In this document: positions 61,356 to 64,000 of the stretch, in pieces | How the letters are laid out: each line of letters opens with the position of its first letter | How positions within the stretch are numbered: the stretch's first letter is position 1 | DNA from: Bettongia penicillata ogilbyi | Lineage: Eukaryota; Chordata; Mammalia; Diprotodontia; Potoroidae | Direction: 5' to 3' | NCBI GenBank assembly: GCA_023548195.1 | Contig: JAJHZJ010000251.1 | Location: 930,001-994,000 of the forward strand | DNA: 64,000 nucleotides | The notes under the pieces: model-generated | Told to the model about the DNA's origin: nothing | Seen by the model: only the letters and a program-made list of their open reading frames with translations | Database searches by the model: none | Position numbers and translations under genes: made by a program

Positions 61356-61627
61356 TAAATTAGTGGTAAGTTAAAACTTTGAGTCTATTTTTAAAAATGA
61401 ACATGAATCTAGGTCCACCACTCTTTGTTCAGTTAAAAAAATTGATGTGCTTGGTTCATGAAGAATTGTTTTGACTTATTTCTAATCTATTTTGGCCCAT
61501 TAATTTCAACCCCTTCTTTTCAGCATGTAAGGATTTGGAGACGCTGCTTTTGTCATTCAATATGTTAGCTATATTTTCCATATCATATGACATTTGTATC
61601 TTGATCCAAAAGCTCAAGTCTCATCAA

Positions 61628-61882
61628 TTTGGTGCCTAGGTAGTGCAGTGGATAGAATGATAGATTTGGAATTTTAATTCAAATTTTCTCTTTAATACAC
61701 TTTGGTACACTAGCTATGTGACACAACGTCTGTCTGTCTCAGTTTCTTCATCTTCAAAAATGGAAATAAAAGTGATACCTACATCTTAGGGTTACTGTGA
61801 AGATCAAATGAAATATTTGTTAAAAAAAAGAGCTTTGCAAAAGTTGAAAAATTATATAAATATGCTACTATTATTATTATTG
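61628..61882 (+). mobile_element. MIR-tailed SINE, full length
   Basis: TTGGTGCCTAGGTAGTGCAGTGGATAGAATG head; ACTAGCTATGTGACACAACG; TCTTCAAAAATGGAAATAAAAG; GAAGATCAAATGAAATATTTG; ends TACTATTATTATTATTGG. Confidence 0.85.
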
Positions 61883-62164
61883 GTCATCAAATAATTATCA
61901 TCATTAGTTGGATATCATCATCAATTTGAGAGTTTCTTTTAATGGTGTAGACACCAGTCTATCCATGCTCATTCATCCTGTGAAACTTTTGTCCTTGTTT
62001 TCCCTAATGATCACTGCTTGACCCAGGGGGACTACCTATTGTGCTTAAGACCTTTCTTGCTTTCTATAGGCATTATAAGAGTATCGGAGGAACACCCTTG
62101 CAATCCATATCTTATCTTTGCTCTTTCTGTGTGACTATCTTTTCTTTTAGTAATACAATTGTTT

Positions 62165-63879
62165 AAGGCTTTAGTTCTTTTTTAAACTTATTTTTTTTCT
62201 CAATTGCAGATAAAAAAATTAAAATTTGCTTTTCCAAAATTTGAGCTCCAAATTCTCTCCTTTTTTTTCCTTCCTACCTCCTTGAGAAGTTGAGCAATTT
62301 GATATAGATTATACACATGTAGTCATGTGAAACATTTCTTTATCAGCCACAAAATGGAGACCAAAAAGACCTCAAGAAAAAGAAAGCAAAAACAAAAGCA
62401 TGCTTCAGTTTGCATTCAAATTCCAACAGTACATTCATTAGAGGTGAATTGCATTTTTCATCATAAGTCCTTTGGAATTATTGTGAATCATTGTATTGCT
62501 GAGTATAATTAAGTCATTCACATGACTAATAGCTAAGATCATCACATAATGTTGCGGTTACTATGTACAATGTTTTCCTGGTTTTGCTCACTTCATTTTA
62601 CATCAGTTCATGTAAGTCTTCCTAGATTTTTCTGAAGGAATCCTGTTCATCATTTCTTATAGCACAATATTATTCCATCACAATCATATTCCACAGCTTG
62701 TTCAATCATTCCCTAATTCATGGCATTCCCTCAATTTCCATTTCTTTGCCACCACAAAAACAGCTGCTACAAATATTTTTGTTCTTATAGGTCCTTCATC
62801 TTTCTTCTTTGATTTCTTTGGGGTACAGACTTCATAGTGGTATTTCTGGACCAAAAAGTATGCACAGTTTTATAGTTCTTTGGGCATAGTTCCAAATTGC
62901 TCTCCACAATGGTTGAATCAGCCCACAACTCCACCAACAGTACGTTAGTATCTCAATTTTTCTATATCCCATCCAACATTTGTCCTTTCCTTTTTCTGTC
63001 ATATTAACCAATCTGATAGGGGTGAGGTGGTACCTCAGAATTGCTTTCTTTTTTATCTAATCAATAGTGATTTAGAATAATTTTTCTTATGGCAATAGAT
63101 AGCTTTGATTTTTTTCTAAAATTTATCATTTGGCATTTATCAAATGGCAAATAGATCATATTGTTACAAATTTGACTCAGTTCTCTATATATTTGAGAAA
63201 TGAGACCTTTATCAGAGAAACTTGCTGTAAAATCCCTCCTCCCCCTCCCAGTTTTCTGTTTTCCTTTTAATCTTGGTTGCATTGGCTTTATTTGTACAAA
63301 CCTTTTTATAGTTAATGTCATCAAAATTATCCATTTTGCATCTCATAATGCTGTCTATCTTTTGTTTCTTTTGTTTGGTCATAAATTCTTTCCTTATCCA
63401 TAGATCTGACTGGTTAAAATTTCTATCCTCCCCTAATTTGCCTTTTATGTCTAAATCATGAACTCACTTTGACCTTGTAGTGGCATATGGTGTGAAATAT
63501 TGGTCTATGTCTAGTTTCTTCCAAACAGCTTTCCACTTTTCCCAGCGACTTTTGTTAAATAGTGAGTTCTTTTCACAACAGCTTGAATTTTTGAGTTTGT
63601 CATACTAGATTACTTTTACTACTGTGTTTTGTGTTTACTACTGTGTATTGTGTATTACTACTTTTACAAGATTCTTTTACTACTGTGCATTGTGTACCTA
63701 CTCTATTTCACTGATCTATCACTCTGTTACAGATTTTTTTTTATGGTAACTGCTTTGTAATACAATTTGGAATCTGGTACTGCTTGGCCACCTTCCTTCG
63801 ATTTAAAAAAATGATTCCGTAGATATTCTTGACCTTTTGTTCTTCCAGATGAATTGTTTTTTTATTTTTCTAGCTCTCT

Positions 63880-63935
<56 letters not shown>

Positions 63936-64000
63936 GTAATTTGATTGGTATTGCACTGAATAAATAATTTAGGTAGAAATGTCATTTTTATTATATTGGC
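62165..64000 (-). mobile_element. L1 3' end and ORF2 C-terminal part, runs off right edge
   Basis: The plus strand reads the reversed L1: 3' UTR GAGCTCCAAATTCTCTCC.., TTGAGAAGTTGAGCAATTTGATATAG; then CATAAGTCCTTTGGAATTATTG, CAATATTATTCCATCACAATCATATTCC, CTTCATAGTGGTATTTCTGG, CCAAATTGCTCTCCACAATGG, ATTTGAGAAATGAGACC, ACTTTTCCCAGCGACTTTTG, GGTACTGCTTGGCCACC. A minus-strand frame at 63061-63324 includes FSDKGLISQIYRELSQICNN, as in L1 ORF2 C-terminal parts, but stops are frequent. Inactive. Confidence 0.85.
63884..63931. repeat. (AT)n microsatellite, about 24 repeats
   Basis: Uninterrupted AT inside the L1 ORF2 remnant, between CTCTAAA and TTTGGTAATTTGATTGG; an expansion of an AT-rich L1 site. 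Confidence 0.97.

Noticed and set aside
1..64000. CRISPR arrays, operons, prokaryotic promoters, tRNA islands
   Set aside because: No spaced direct repeats of CRISPR form and no compact gene organisation; the sequence is vertebrate. tRNA-like words belong to SINE heads, which are too diverged to be tRNA genes.
1..64000. Intact endogenous retrovirus
   Set aside because: I found no gag, protease, polymerase or envelope reading frame and no paired LTRs; reverse-transcriptase motifs present are of L1 and L2 type.

Overview
Nothing in this window reads as a host protein-coding gene. It looks like a stretch of mammalian intergenic or intronic DNA, very probably from a marsupial. The evidence is the density of tRNA-derived SINEs whose heads read GGCAGCTAGGTGG..AGTGGATAGAG and whose tails are typical of metatherian genomes, together with L1 and HAL1 (half-LINE) elements, old L2 and CR1/L3 LINEs, and long simple repeats. 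I cannot fix the genus by eye. All family names come from reading and memory of consensus wording, not from a search, so subfamily names are avoided.

Repeat groups used below. 'MIR-tailed SINE': tRNA-like head, then TGTGACC..GGGCAAGTCACTTAACC, then a tail with TAAAATGGGGATAATAA and GTAAAGTGCTTAGCACAG. 'AACAAC-tailed SINE': same head, tail with AAATGGCAAACCACTCC ending ACTGAACAACAA. 'GGACAAACAC-tailed SINE' and 'repeat C': tail CATCCTGGGTCATCTCCAG..GAACGAAGGACAAACAC, found with or without the tRNA head. 'Short-tailed SINE': head plus a TGGACTAGATGACCTC-type tail. 'Spacer-tailed SINE': tail with CTCTAAGACTATAAGTTGC-like wording. 'Repeat D': a long (about 0.5-0.6 kb) ancient element beginning TTTATTAAGCACCTACTATGTGCCAGGCACTG and ending near GGTCAGATCTG. 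'hAT-1' and 'hAT-2': short old DNA transposons with GGTTCTTAACC-like and CAGTG..-like ends.

Layout. 1-355 is the 5' end of an L1 on the minus strand that continues off the left edge. 0.4-18 kb is old SINE, CR1/L3 and repeat D with unassigned single-copy-looking gaps, including a 7SL-RNA-like copy at 8.7 kb and nested SINEs at 5.0-5.8 kb. 18.3-21.5 kb holds degenerate L1 and L2 pieces. 26.25-29.34 kb is the best-defined object: an apparently complete HAL1 retrotransposon (minus strand, about 3.06 kb) with a 15-bp target-site duplication, a GC-rich 5' UTR carrying four 72-bp tandem repeats, a broken ORF1 and a 3' UTR without ORF2. 35-57 kb contains several L2 fragments (one retaining a YVDD reverse-transcriptase motif), hAT-like insertions into SINEs, and a second 7SL-like copy at 46.3 kb. 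62.2-64.0 kb is the 3' part of another minus-strand L1 that leaves the window on the right.

Most recurring structure is explained by retroelements inserting into one another. The features most worth checking are the HAL1 5' UTR (tandem promoter-like repeats open in reading frame on both strands, one ORF in the antisense position of primate L1 ORF0), the two full-length 7SL-like repeats that share apparent derived bases, and the repeat C copy at 51.4 kb preceded by a cluster of CCAAT boxes.
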